64,000 nt of DNA, taken from the NCBI GenBank assembly GCA_027923965.1, contig AP026969.1, forward strand, positions 3,472,001 to 3,536,000, in the 5' to 3' direction. The notes under the pieces are model-generated. The model made no database searches and was not told the DNA's origin. It saw only the letters and a program-made list of their open reading frames with translations. Below are positions 43,313-51,588 of the stretch, piece after piece; position 1 is the stretch's first letter, and every line of letters starts with the position of its first letter. A program made the position numbers and the translations under genes. Source of the DNA: Comamonadaceae bacterium OS-1. GTDB lineage: Bacteria; Pseudomonadota; Gammaproteobacteria; Burkholderiales; Burkholderiaceae_C.

Positions 43313-44218
43313 TCAAACCCCATTTGCCTTGCCCTGCTGCAGCATGTCGCGCATGTCGCGCAGGGAAACCGCGCTGTGGGCACTGACGCGCAGCTTCGGG
43401 CGGGGCTTCAGGGCGTGGCCGTAAATCAGCTCAAATGTCAGCGGCAAACGGCCGTTTTCTGCCGCATCGGCCAGTTGCAAGGCCAGTTCACGCTCCAATT
43501 TGTCGCGCCATTGCCGCCCGCGCAGGCCTTTAAACCGCTGCGGGTGCAGGTTGCGCCCCACCTCGCGCAGCTCTTGCAGCAGGCGCGCCGGGCTCTCGTA
43601 GGTCAGGCGGATGCGCTCCATGTCCATCACAGGCTCGGCAAACCCGGCGTGCACCAGCATATCGCCCCAGTCGTGCATGTCGGTGAACTGGTGACCGGGC
43701 AGCGGCCAGCCCAGGGCGCTGTAGACACCGCGCAGCTCTTGCACCGTATCCGGCCCCAGGCAGGAAAACATCAAAAACCCGTCCACCGCCAGCGCCCGGT
43801 GCCACTGGGCAATCAGCGTCTGCGGGTCGGCGGCCGAGTGCAGCACCATGTTGGCCCACAGCATCTGCACGCTGCCATCGGGCGGCAGCGTGGCCTGCTG
43901 CGCGGGGGCCCGCCAGCCGCTGAGTTTCCACCACGGTTTTGCTACCGATTGAATAGCTGCTTGTGCTTGATCTGCATGCGCCTCCACCACAAAACAGGCT
44001 GAATTCGGGTACCGCTCGGTCAGCTTGGCATGGGCCTGCAGGCCGCCGCGCGTAGGCTCCCAGTGGGCCCAGGCCTCGGGTTGCAGCTTGATCCACTGCA
44101 AGCGGTCTTCCATGCGCCGGGCGACTTCTTCGTGCAGCCAGGGGGATTGGGCCGTGCGCAGCCGGGCCCAGCGGGCGGCGGCGGCGGGGTCGATAGTGGG
44201 GGGAAGTTGGGTCGTCAT
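43313..44218 (-). CDS. BioC-like SAM-dependent methyltransferase
   Basis: 301 residues. The region MLWANMVLHSAADPQTLIAQ, then FLMFSCLGPDTVQELR, is close to post-motif parts of BioC, which methylates malonyl-ACP at the start of biotin synthesis. The canonical motif I (DxGxGxG) is not recognisable; the place has WEPTRGGLQAH and CFVVEAHADQAQAAIQSV instead. A dispersed palindrome lies in frame just there (about residues 79-93). Either SAM binding is altered or the subgroup has lost methylation. A much longer frame runs upstream through the comF region and is rejected; the ATG at 44218 matches the conserved N-terminal block DRLQWIKLQPEAWAHWEP. Confidence 0.75.
   Translation of the reverse strand: MTTQLPPTIDPAAAARWARLRTAQSPWLHEEVARRMEDRLQWIKLQPEAWAHWEPTRGGLQAHAKLTERYPNSACFVVEAHADQAQAAIQSVAKPWWKLSGWRAPAQQATLPPDGSVQMLWANMVLHSAADPQTLIAQWHRALAVDGFLMFSCLGPDTVQELRGVYSALGWPLPGHQFTDMHDWGDMLVHAGFAEPVMDMERIRLTYESPARLLQELREVGRNLHPQRFKGLRGRQWRDKLERELALQLADAAENGRLPLTFELIYGHALKPRPKLRVSAHSAVSLRDMRDMLQQGKANGV
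43939..43982. repeat. Dispersed palindrome, copy 5, in frame inside the BioC-like gene
   Basis: On the plus strand it reads TTGCTACCGATTGAATAGCT then GCTTGTGCTT, matching the left end and left arm of the family (TGCTAT end motif, AATAGCTGCTTGTGCTT). The right arm is eroded. It encodes roughly DQAQAAIQSVAKP in the methyltransferase. Confidence 0.6.
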
Positions 44219-44245
44219 ACGGTAGTCCACGAGTATATTGATGCG

Positions 44246-44947
44246 ATGTTTCGCGCGCTTTTGCACCGGGCGACAACCCTGCTTCCCAGCCAGTGCGCCG
44301 TGTGCCGCGCCTGGCCCAGCCAGCCGGTGTGCGGCGCCTGCGTGGCACGTTTTGCCCAGCCCGTGCCGCGCTGCCGCACCTGCGCGATACCGGTACCCGA
44401 GGGGGTAACGCAGTGCGGTGCCTGCATCCTGCACCCACCCGCGCTGGATGCCTGCCTGGCCGCCGTGGCCTATGCCTATCCGTGGTCGATGTGCATTGCG
44501 CAGTTCAAATTCAACCAGCAGGTGGGCTGGGCCGGCACCCTGGCGGACCTGCTGCGCCACAGCCCGTGGGTGGAGCCTGCTCTGGAGCAGTGCCACAGCG
44601 TGCTGCCCATGCCCTTGTCGGCGCAGCGGTTGCGCGAGCGCGGCTTCAACCAGGCGCTGGAACTGGCCCGCCACCTGGCCCCGCAGAAAACCCGGGCCCA
44701 CCTGCTGCTGCGCACCCGCCACACCGCACCGCAGCCCACTTTGGGCCGGGCCGAGCGCCTGCGCAATGTGCAAGGTGCTTTCGCGCTGGAGCCGTTGCAG
44801 GCCGATGCCGTGCGCGGCCAGCGCGTGGTGCTGGTGGACGACGTGATGACCAGCGGTGCGTCGCTGTTTGCCGCAGCGGCGGTGCTGAAACAGGCCGGGG
44901 CCGTGCACGTCACCGGGCTGGTGGTGGCGCGTACACCGGCGGATTAG
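44246..44947 (+). CDS. ComF-family phosphoribosyltransferase-like protein
   Basis: 233 residues. The N-terminus carries a zinc-finger-like Cys set (CAVC, CGAC, CRTC, CGAC within residues 13-60). The C-terminus is a type I phosphoribosyltransferase with the PRPP loop VVLVDDVMTSGAS. ComF is needed for DNA uptake in naturally competent bacteria, where it acts on imported single-stranded DNA; a competence role here is by family only. It is divergent from the methyltransferase (27-base gap) and overlaps the convergent aldolase gene by four bases. Confidence 0.9.
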   Translation: MFRALLHRATTLLPSQCAVCRAWPSQPVCGACVARFAQPVPRCRTCAIPVPEGVTQCGACILHPPALDACLAAVAYAYPWSMCIAQFKFNQQVGWAGTLADLLRHSPWVEPALEQCHSVLPMPLSAQRLRERGFNQALELARHLAPQKTRAHLLLRTRHTAPQPTLGRAERLRNVQGAFALEPLQADAVRGQRVVLVDDVMTSGASLFAAAAVLKQAGAVHVTGLVVARTPAD

Positions 44948-45966
44948 AACGTCCGAATCACCTCGGCCACGCGCCGCACATCGGCCTCGCTCACGTCCAG
45001 ATGCGTCACCAGGCGCAGCTTGTACAGGCCGGTGGCCAGCACCTGGTGGGCGCGCAAATGGGCCACCAGGGCCTCGGCGCGCTCGGGGGCGATTTGCAAA
45101 AACACCATGTTGGTGGGGCCCGCCTCCACCTGCAGGTCCGGCATGTCGGCCAGCAAGGCCGCTAGCAGCCGGGCGTTGGCATGGTCGTCGGCCAGGCGCG
45201 CCACGTGGTGTTCCAGCGCATACAAACCGGCAGCGGCCAGCACCCCGGCCTGGCGCATGCCGCCGCCCAGCATCTTGCGCCAACGGCGGGCCTGGTGGAT
45301 GAAGTCCTTGCCGCCCAGCAACACCGAGCCGACCGGCGCACCCAGGCCCTTGCTCAGGCAGATGCTGACCGAGTCAAAACCCGCGACCAGACGGTGTTCG
45401 GCCTGCGCCAGACCCTCGCCCGGATGCAGGGAAGCCACCACGGCGTTGAAAAACCGCGCGCCGTCCAGGTGGCATTGCAAACCCCGGCCATGGGCCAGCG
45501 CCACCGCCGTCTGCACGTAATCTTGTGGCAACACCTTGCCGCCGAGGGTGTTTTCCAGCGCCAGCAAACGGGTGCGGGCGTGGTGAAAGTCATCCGGTTT
45601 GACGGCCGCGGCAATGCGCTCCAGCGGCAGGCTGCCGTCGCTGGCGTGGTCCAGCGGCTGCGGCTGCACACTGCCCAGCACCGCCGCGCCGCCCGCCTCC
45701 CACTTGTAGCAATGCGCCTCCTGGCCGACGATGTACTCGTCGCCGCGCTGGCAGTGGGTCATCAGCGCCAGCAAATTGCTTTGGGTGCCGGTGGGGCAAA
45801 AAAGCCCGGCCTCGAAGCCCAGGCGCTCGGCCAGCGTGGCCTGCAGCAAGTTGACGGTCGGGTCGTCGCCAAACACATCGTCGCCCAGCGGGGCGCTGGC
45901 CATGGCGGCTTGCATGCCGGGGGTGGGGCGGGTCACGGTATCGCTGCGCAGGTCAATCATTTGCAT
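44944..45966 (-). CDS. ltaE: Low-specificity L-threonine aldolase
   Basis: 340 residues, PLP fold type I. The start IDLRSDTVTRPTPGMQAAMA and GDDVFGDDPTVNLLQ are diagnostic. The PLP Lys is in ICLSKGLGAPVGSVLLG. It splits L-threonine and L-allo-threonine to glycine and acetaldehyde. The ATG at 45966 or the next one at 45960 could be the start. It overlaps comF at its 3' end and is divergent from trmL. Confidence 0.94.
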   Translation of the reverse strand: MQMIDLRSDTVTRPTPGMQAAMASAPLGDDVFGDDPTVNLLQATLAERLGFEAGLFCPTGTQSNLLALMTHCQRGDEYIVGQEAHCYKWEAGGAAVLGSVQPQPLDHASDGSLPLERIAAAVKPDDFHHARTRLLALENTLGGKVLPQDYVQTAVALAHGRGLQCHLDGARFFNAVVASLHPGEGLAQAEHRLVAGFDSVSICLSKGLGAPVGSVLLGGKDFIHQARRWRKMLGGGMRQAGVLAAAGLYALEHHVARLADDHANARLLAALLADMPDLQVEAGPTNMVFLQIAPERAEALVAHLRAHQVLATGLYKLRLVTHLDVSEADVRRVAEVIRTF

Positions 45967-46018
45967 GGGGTTCCATAGGTTGCGGGCAGGGTCCTAGTCT
46001 CTCGGATAATCGGGTTCT

Positions 46019-46486
46019 ATGTTTAACATTGTCCTGGTCGAACCCGAAATCCCGCCGAACACCGGCAACGTCATCCGCCTGGCGGCCAACACCGGCTGCA
46101 ATTTGCACCTGGTGGAGCCGTTGGGTTTTTCGATGGACGACAAGCACATGCGCCGCGCCGGCCTCGATTACCACGAGTACGCCACCCTCACCCGCCACGC
46201 CGATTGGCCGAGCTTTCTGGCCACTGCCCAACCCGACCCGCAGCGCCTGTTTGCCCTGACCACGCGCGGCACCGGCAGCGTGCACGGCAGCGCGTTTGCC
46301 CGGGGCGACTGGCTGGTATTCGGCTCGGAAACCAAGGGCCTGGCCGAGAGCGTGCGTGCCGCCTTTGCCCCGGAGCGGTGTTTAAAGCTGCCCATGCGGC
46401 CCGGGCAGCGCAGCTTGAATCTGTCCAACGCGGTGGCCGTCACAGTGTTTGAGGCCTGGCGGCAGTGCGGATTTGAGATGCTATAA
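46019..46486 (+). CDS. trmL: tRNA (cytidine(34)-2'-O)-methyltransferase
   Basis: 155 residues, SPOUT fold. The N-terminal motif VLVEPEIPPNTGNVIRLAAN and the C-terminal knot motifs FGSETKGL and PMRPGQRSLNLSNAVAV are those of TrmL (YibK). It 2'-O-methylates the wobble base of leucine tRNAs. The last codons and TAA stop are supplied by the end of a dispersed palindrome (copy 6), so the C-terminal residues EML may be element-derived. Confidence 0.96.
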   Translation: MFNIVLVEPEIPPNTGNVIRLAANTGCNLHLVEPLGFSMDDKHMRRAGLDYHEYATLTRHADWPSFLATAQPDPQRLFALTTRGTGSVHGSAFARGDWLVFGSETKGLAESVRAAFAPERCLKLPMRPGQRSLNLSNAVAVTVFEAWRQCGFEML

Positions 46487-46540
46487 ATTAAAGAGCTTGT
46501 CACGCTTATTAAATAAGCGCTAGAGGCTGATTTCTTATAA
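46482..46540. repeat. Dispersed palindrome, copy 6
   Basis: The left part TATAAATTAAAGAGCTTGTC and ACGCTTATT pairs with AATAAGCGCTAGAGGCTGAT on the right. It contains the trmL stop codon and ends two bases before the stop of the convergent MaoC gene, so it exactly fills the gap and probably acts as the shared terminator-like hairpin. Confidence 0.75.
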
Positions 46541-46542
46541 AT

Positions 46543-46998
46543 TTACAAGGTAAAGCGCAGCAGCGATTCGGCCACACAGGCAGGCTTGGGGTGGCCCTCC
46601 AGCGCGATGGTGGCCTCCAGAGTGATCTGCACGCCGGACGTGGCCAACGGGCTGCAATCCAGCAGCTTCAGTCGTGCCCGCACCCGGCTGCCCACCGGCA
46701 CGGGGGTGATGAAGCGCACCTTGTTCAGGCCGTAGTTCACCGCCATGCGCGCTTCGGCCACGGTAAACGAGGTTTCCAACAGGCGCGGCAGCAGTGCCAG
46801 CGTGAGAAAGCCGTGCGCAATCGGCCCGCCAAACGGCCCGGCGTTGGCCCGTTCGCCCGCCCGGTGGATCCACTGGTGGTCGCCCGTGGCATCGGCAAAT
46901 TGGTCCACCTGCTGCTGCGTGACCAGACTCCACTCGCTGACGGCAATTTCCTGCCCCACCGTCTGGGCCAAGGCGGCAAAGGTGTCAAAAGTACGCAA
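46543..46998 (-). CDS. MaoC-like dehydratase (hotdog fold)
   Basis: 151 residues. The hydratase 2 motif is seen as DATGDHQWIH, and then GPFGGPIAHGFLTLALLP, the catalytic Asp/His and Gly-rich region of (R)-enoyl-CoA hydratases. It probably hydrates an enoyl-CoA; the substrate is unknown. No ATG lies near the start; a TTG at 46998, three bases after the ParA stop, gives the normal N-terminus RTFDTFAALAQTVGQEI. A long frame running back through the parA gene is rejected. Likely co-transcribed with parA. Confidence 0.85.
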   Translation of the reverse strand: MRTFDTFAALAQTVGQEIAVSEWSLVTQQQVDQFADATGDHQWIHRAGERANAGPFGGPIAHGFLTLALLPRLLETSFTVAEARMAVNYGLNKVRFITPVPVGSRVRARLKLLDCSPLATSGVQITLEATIALEGHPKPACVAESLLRFTL

Positions 46999-47000
46999 GA

Positions 47001-47627
47001 TCAGGCATCCAGCCAGGCAGCCAGGGGATGCCACTGTTCCAGGTCTTTCTCGACCCGGCTCGGGGCCACGTCGAACAGGGTCAGGCCGCCTGCGGCCAGG
47101 TGCACGTAGTTTTGCGTGTCGCGCAGGTTGGTGATCACCGGCACTTCCAGCCCGTCCAGGTATTCGCGCAGGCGATCGGCGGCAAAGGTGCGCTCGTCCA
47201 CCCGCATGCCGACCAGGCCCACCTGCATCTTGTCGATGCGGCGGTGCTCGGCCAGGCGGTCCAGAAATTTGCGCGTGGCAAAGATGTCGAACACGCTGGG
47301 CTGCAGCGGCACCACGATCTTGTCGGCCAGGCGCATCACGTCCTTGAAGCGCTTGCCATCCAGCCCGCCGGGCGTGTCCAGCACCACCACGTTGCCCGCC
47401 TTGCCACCTTTGGGCGGCTTGGCGATCTCGTCCGCGCCCACGTCCCAGGCCTGGATGGGTGCCACGGTGGCCGGGCGCAGGCCCAGCCACAGGTGCGATG
47501 ACTGCTGCGGGTCCGCATCGCCCAACAGCACGGTATGCCCCTGCGCGGCGTAGTAGCCCGCAATCTGGGTGGACAGCGTGGACTTGCCGACTCCGCCTTT
47601 GGGACTGGCAACAACGACGATGGGCAT
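47001..47627 (-). CDS. ParA/MinD-family ATPase
   Basis: 208 residues. The deviant Walker A is SPKGGVGKST at residues 8-17, and the switch/Walker B region is NVVVLDTPGGLDG. It is shorter than chromosomal ParA and has no ParB partner nearby, so it is one of the orphan ParA-like ATPases that position cellular cargo or of unknown role. The ATG at 47627 has AGGAG directly upstream. It precedes the MaoC gene by two bases and is divergent from the KefF-like gene. Confidence 0.9.
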   Translation of the reverse strand: MPIVVVASPKGGVGKSTLSTQIAGYYAAQGHTVLLGDADPQQSSHLWLGLRPATVAPIQAWDVGADEIAKPPKGGKAGNVVVLDTPGGLDGKRFKDVMRLADKIVVPLQPSVFDIFATRKFLDRLAEHRRIDKMQVGLVGMRVDERTFAADRLREYLDGLEVPVITNLRDTQNYVHLAAGGLTLFDVAPSRVEKDLEQWHPLAAWLDA

Positions 47628-47675
47628 GGGAACTCCTGGAAAAGAAGGGGCGAAAAATTTTGCTATGTTAGCGGG

Positions 47676-48305
47676 ATGCACCAACCGTCCGATTTACCGC
47701 CACTTACTTCGCCCCCGAAGATCTACTTGCTCGCTGCCCACCCGAACTGGCGCGCCTCCCGCGTCAACCAGCGCCTGCTGGCGGCGGCCCGCACACTGGC
47801 AGACGGCAACCCGCTGCTCGACGTGCAAGACCTGTACGCCAACTACCCCGACTACGCCATCGACGTCGCCGCCGAACAAGCCCGCATGGAAGCCGCCGAC
47901 CTGCTGGTGCTGGTGCACCCCATCCAGTGGTACTCCATGCCCGCGCTGCAAAAGCTCTGGCTGGACGAGGTGCTGACCTACGGCTGGGCCTTTGGCGCAG
48001 TGTCGGCCGAAACCGAAGAGTCCGCCCCCACCGGCGCGCCCGGCACTGCCCTGCGCGGCAAGGCGCTGTGGCTGGTGGTGACCACCGGCGGCCAGGAGGA
48101 CTCCTACCACCCCGACAGCTACAACCGCCACCCCTTCGATGCCTTTCTGCCACCCTACGCCCAGACCGCCGCCCTGTGCGGCATGCGGTTCTTACCACCA
48201 CTGGTGCTGCACGGAGCCCACAGCGCAGGCAAGCAAGAGGTGTTGGACCATATCGCCCTGTTCAGCCAACGGCTGCAGACCTATCCCCACTGGCCTACAC
48301 CGTAA
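47676..48305 (+). CDS. KefF-like NAD(P)H quinone oxidoreductase
   Basis: 209 residues, flavodoxin-like fold. YLLAAHPNWRASRVNQRLL forms the FMN phosphate loop, and HPIQWYSMPALQKLWLDEVLTYGWAFG and TTGGQEDSYHP are typical of the KefF/MdaB group. It is an FMN quinone reductase, and in E. coli KefF activates the KefC potassium efflux system. The next gene, six bases away, is a KefC-like antiporter, so the same pairing is inferred. Confidence 0.9.
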   Translation: MHQPSDLPPLTSPPKIYLLAAHPNWRASRVNQRLLAAARTLADGNPLLDVQDLYANYPDYAIDVAAEQARMEAADLLVLVHPIQWYSMPALQKLWLDEVLTYGWAFGAVSAETEESAPTGAPGTALRGKALWLVVTTGGQEDSYHPDSYNRHPFDAFLPPYAQTAALCGMRFLPPLVLHGAHSAGKQEVLDHIALFSQRLQTYPHWPTP

Positions 48306-48311
48306 ACCGCT

Positions 48312-50138
48312 ATGGAACACGCACCTTCGTGGCTGATTAACAGCTTCATTTATCTCAGCGCTGCGGTCATCGCGGTACCGCTGAGCAAAGCCCTGGGCCT
48401 GGGCTCCATCATTGGCTATCTGGCCGCAGGCATCGCCATCGGCCCCTGGGGTCTGGGCCTGGTCACCGAGGTGCAGGACATCCTGCATTTCGCTGAATTC
48501 GGCGTGGTGCTGATGCTGTTTTTGATCGGCCTGGAGCTGGAGCCCAAGCGGCTGTGGAGCCTGCGCCGCCCCATCTTTGGCTGGGGCACGGCCCAGGTGG
48601 TGGGCTGCGCGGTGGTGATTTTGTTGGGGGCCATGGCGGCAGGCGTGCCGTGGCGGATCGCGCTGGTGGCCGCGCTGGGGTTGGCCTTGTCGAGCACGGC
48701 GATTGCTCTGCAGGTATTTGGCGAGCGCAACCTGCTACCCACGCGCAGCGGGCAGGCAGGGTTTTCCATTCTGTTGTTCCAAGACGTGGCGGCCATTCCG
48801 ATCCTGGCGTTGATTCCCTTGCTGGGCAGTATTTCTGAACAAAATGACGTCCTGGCGCCCACCGATACGGCACTACAAGCTCTCAAAACTGTAGCAGTCA
48901 TTGCGGGTATCGTGCTGGGCGGGCGTTTGCTGTTGCGGCCACTGTTCCGCTGGATTGCGCGCTCCAAAACACCCGAGATCTTTACCGCCGCGTCTTTGCT
49001 GCTGGTGGTGGGCATTGCATCGCTGATGCTGTCGGTGGGCTTGTCGATGGCACTGGGGGCCTTTTTGGCCGGGGTGCTGCTGGCCGAGAGCGAATACCGC
49101 CGCGAACTGGAAACCGACATCGAGCCATTCAAAGGCCTGCTGCTGGGCCTGTTCTTCATTGCCGTGGGCATGAGTGTGGATTTTGGCGTGCTGCGCCAGT
49201 CGCCGGGGCTGATGGCGCTGACCGTGGCGGGCTTTTTGCTGGCCAAGCTGCTGGTCATCTACGCCATCGCCAAGTGCATGGGCGTGCCGTTCCAGGAGCG
49301 GCCGGTGTTTACCGTGTTGCTGGCGCAGGGCGGTGAATTTGCGTTTGTGGTGTTCCAGACCGCCACGGCGGCCCATGTGTTCTCCAACCAGACTTCGTCG
49401 CTGCTGATCGGCTCGGTGGCGGTGTCGATGCTGGTCAGCCCAGTGCTGCTGCTGGCCATTGACAAGCTGCTGTTGCCCCGCCTGGCGCAGCGCGGCGGCA
49501 GCCATCTGGAAGAAATCGCCGAGCAACAGGAAGCGCCCATCATCATTGCCGGATTTGGCCGCTACGGCCAGATCGTGGGCCGCACGCTACAGGCCCAAGG
49601 ACTGCACGCCACGGTGCTGGACCACGATGCCGACATGGTGGAGGCGATTCGCCAGTTTGGCTTTCGCGTGTTCTACGGTGATGCCACCCGGCTGGACCTG
49701 CTGCGCCTGTCTGGCGCGGCCACGGCCAAGATCCTGGTGGTAGCCGTCGACGACAAGGCACAAAGCCTGAAGATTGTGGATATGGCGCGGGAGCACTTTC
49801 CCAATCTGGAGATCGTGGCCCGCGCCCGTGACGTGCCGCACTGGAACGAACTGCGCGACCGGGGCGTGCTGCGGGTGGAGCGGGAACTATTCGAATCGAG
49901 CCTGCGCAGCGCCCGTTCCGTACTGGAGATTCTGGGTTACCCAGCGCACGAGGCGCGCCAGCAGGCCATGCGCTTTCGCCAACACAATATTGCCTTGTTT
50001 GAGCAGCTCTATCCGCACCGCAAAGACCGGGCGAAATTCATCGCCGTGGCCACCGAGGGCCGCCAGCAGCTGGAGGAGCAAATGGCCCAGGAGCGCGCGC
50101 AGCAGGCGCAGCGGCGGCCCAAGGGCTGGGGAAAATAA
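48312..50138 (+). CDS. KefC-like potassium:proton antiporter (CPA2)
   Basis: 608 residues. Residues 1 to about 390 form 12-13 membrane helices of the Na/H exchanger fold (SIIGYLAAGIAIGPWGLGLV early; GEFAFVVFQT later). A cytoplasmic RCK/TrkA-N domain starts near 408 with IIIAGFGRYGQIVGRTL. These antiporters let potassium out in exchange for protons under glutathione-adduct control, protecting against electrophiles. Residues about 177-195 (NDVLAPTDTALQALKTVA) come from a degenerate copy of the dispersed palindrome. It converges on the WYL regulator with a 9-base gap. Confidence 0.92.
   Translation: MEHAPSWLINSFIYLSAAVIAVPLSKALGLGSIIGYLAAGIAIGPWGLGLVTEVQDILHFAEFGVVLMLFLIGLELEPKRLWSLRRPIFGWGTAQVVGCAVVILLGAMAAGVPWRIALVAALGLALSSTAIALQVFGERNLLPTRSGQAGFSILLFQDVAAIPILALIPLLGSISEQNDVLAPTDTALQALKTVAVIAGIVLGGRLLLRPLFRWIARSKTPEIFTAASLLLVVGIASLMLSVGLSMALGAFLAGVLLAESEYRRELETDIEPFKGLLLGLFFIAVGMSVDFGVLRQSPGLMALTVAGFLLAKLLVIYAIAKCMGVPFQERPVFTVLLAQGGEFAFVVFQTATAAHVFSNQTSSLLIGSVAVSMLVSPVLLLAIDKLLLPRLAQRGGSHLEEIAEQQEAPIIIAGFGRYGQIVGRTLQAQGLHATVLDHDADMVEAIRQFGFRVFYGDATRLDLLRLSGAATAKILVVAVDDKAQSLKIVDMAREHFPNLEIVARARDVPHWNELRDRGVLRVERELFESSLRSARSVLEILGYPAHEARQQAMRFRQHNIALFEQLYPHRKDRAKFIAVATEGRQQLEEQMAQERAQQAQRRPKGWGK
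48841..48896. repeat. Dispersed palindrome, copy 7 (degenerate), in frame inside the kefC-like gene
   Basis: It matches intergenic copy 8 (60759-60819) in order and spacing: both have a CCT..GC block, then 13-16 bases, then the identical ACAAGCTCTCA and, six bases on, TAGCA. It is less GC-rich than the gene around it. It encodes the loop and start of a membrane helix in the antiporter. Confidence 0.5.
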
Positions 50139-50147
50139 AGAAAGCCG

Positions 50148-51170
50148 TCAGTCGAGCGCTACGTCATCATGCGGGCCGTCTTCGTCCAGAGGTGCAGCCG
50201 ACTGGTAGATGATGGCCATCTGGGCCACCTCGTCGGTCACCGCCTGCCGCAAGCTGGCCGGACCCAGCACCTGGCACTGCGCGCCGAACTGTAGAATTTT
50301 TTCCATCAGCTCCCGCGGGTCCATGTAGGGCACGCGCAACAGGTAGGTTCCATCATTTTGCTGCTTGCCCTGTTGCAAGGCATGCCACTGCACGTTAGCC
50401 ACTTTACCGGCCTTTTCGTGGCTGAACTGCAGCCGGGCCCAGCGCACCCGACCGCTGGCAAAAACCCCATATTCCGGACCAAACTGGGCATCCAGTTTGT
50501 CATCACCCACTTCGATGGCACTACTGGACAAAACACGCGCGTCGGTGATGGCATCCACCGCAAAGCTGTACAGCTCGGCCTGCGCATGGCACCAGGCTTC
50601 GAGATGCCAGCTGCCACGAAAATGCACCAACCGCAGGGGCGATACCTCCCATTCCACCGGGGCAGCAAGCGCGTCGGCATAAGCCAACACCAGCCGCTTG
50701 CGCCGCACCAGCGCCAAACCGATACGCTCGAAATAGCGTGGCGTCGGGGTTTCCTGCACCAACCCCACAATGCGCACCCGCTGCCGCAGCTCCTGCAGCT
50801 CGATGTCCTCGCTGGTCAACAGTGCATTCAGCCGGTCGGCCACAGGTACCGGATTGATGATCAATCCGCCCGTGTCCAGATGCACCAGCAACTGCTGCAT
50901 CGTCAGAAGCGCATGGATTTCGGTCGACGAAAACCACAAGCCCGGAAGCTCGTGGGTGCTGGTCGTCGGCTCGCCGGTCGATGCCAACCTGTAGCCGCCC
51001 GCTGCGCGGCTCCATTCAATAGGCAGCTTGAGGCGGGTGCGCAGGTCGTCCAAATCGCGCTTCAAGGTGGCCCGCGATACGTTGAGTTCAGCCTGCAAGG
51101 CTGCAAAGCTAATGACCTTATGCTGTCGCAAAAGCTGGTCAATTTTGTAGAGTCGCCCGGTCTGGTCCAT
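50148..51170 (-). CDS. WYL-domain transcriptional regulator
   Basis: 340 residues. A DeoR-like helix-turn-helix (about 5-60, ISFAALQAELNVSRATLKRDLDDLR) is followed by a WYL domain with RGSWHLEAWCHAQAELYSFAVD and a WCX C-terminal domain. WYL proteins bind nucleic acid or nucleotide-type ligands and often control DNA repair or defence genes. No such gene is adjacent. The 418-base upstream gap has repeated ACTCCAAT sites that could be its operators. Confidence 0.92.
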   Translation of the reverse strand: MDQTGRLYKIDQLLRQHKVISFAALQAELNVSRATLKRDLDDLRTRLKLPIEWSRAAGGYRLASTGEPTTSTHELPGLWFSSTEIHALLTMQQLLVHLDTGGLIINPVPVADRLNALLTSEDIELQELRQRVRIVGLVQETPTPRYFERIGLALVRRKRLVLAYADALAAPVEWEVSPLRLVHFRGSWHLEAWCHAQAELYSFAVDAITDARVLSSSAIEVGDDKLDAQFGPEYGVFASGRVRWARLQFSHEKAGKVANVQWHALQQGKQQNDGTYLLRVPYMDPRELMEKILQFGAQCQVLGPASLRQAVTDEVAQMAIIYQSAAPLDEDGPHDDVALD

Positions 51171-51588
51171 GTGATAACCGAAAGTGGATTCGGGTTTTTG
51201 TAATAGATGTAACTATTTGAGTCCATAGTGAGCCATAGAGCAAGGCACTTTTACACAGGCAACATGTACCGTGTTCCATGGCACAAGCCCAGCACGGAAT
51301 TTTTTCTCACTCCAATGGTGTTTATTGGAGTCATTCAGGCACCGCCAATGACTCCAATGGTGCGCAATGTGTGCGGCCATGCCTGCAAAGAAGGGCCATC
51401 CAACCAAGACCAGAAAAGACTCCAAACGCACCAGCTCCTTGCTGCGGCTACACACAAAAAATACATTTTGGAATAATCTGCATGACGCAAAAAGTTCATA
51501 GTGTCCGCCCTAACAAGGCCATTTGGGCGCGTTGGACCATTTTGCAGGAGCTATAAACCAAGGGTTTCACCGTGGTAGGCTCATACCC
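51171..51588. other. 418-bp intergenic region with repeated ACTCCAAT motif
   Basis: No convincing gene: the two open frames inside overlap each other antiparallel and resemble nothing. ACTCCAAT occurs at 51309-51316 and 51351-51358 (starts 42 bp apart, four helical turns), its inverse ATTGGAGT at 51324-51331, and ACTCCAAA at 51419-51426. The first two form an inverted repeat with a 7-base spacer. This looks like a regulatory region for the WYL gene or the DUF1841 gene. The region is AT-richer than its neighbours. Confidence 0.5.

Noticed and set aside
43313..45283. 656-codon reading of the methyltransferase frame
   Set aside because: The upstream part runs antisense through comF and ltaE; the conserved protein starts at 44218.
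46543..47490. 315-codon reading of the MaoC frame
   Set aside because: The first half lies inside parA in another frame and is Gly/Arg-rich noise; the conserved part starts at about 46998.
51213..51476. Two small opposing open frames (82 and 80 codons) in the 51.2-51.5 kb gap
   Set aside because: They are mutually antisense, lack ribosome sites and family resemblance, and overlap operator-like repeats.
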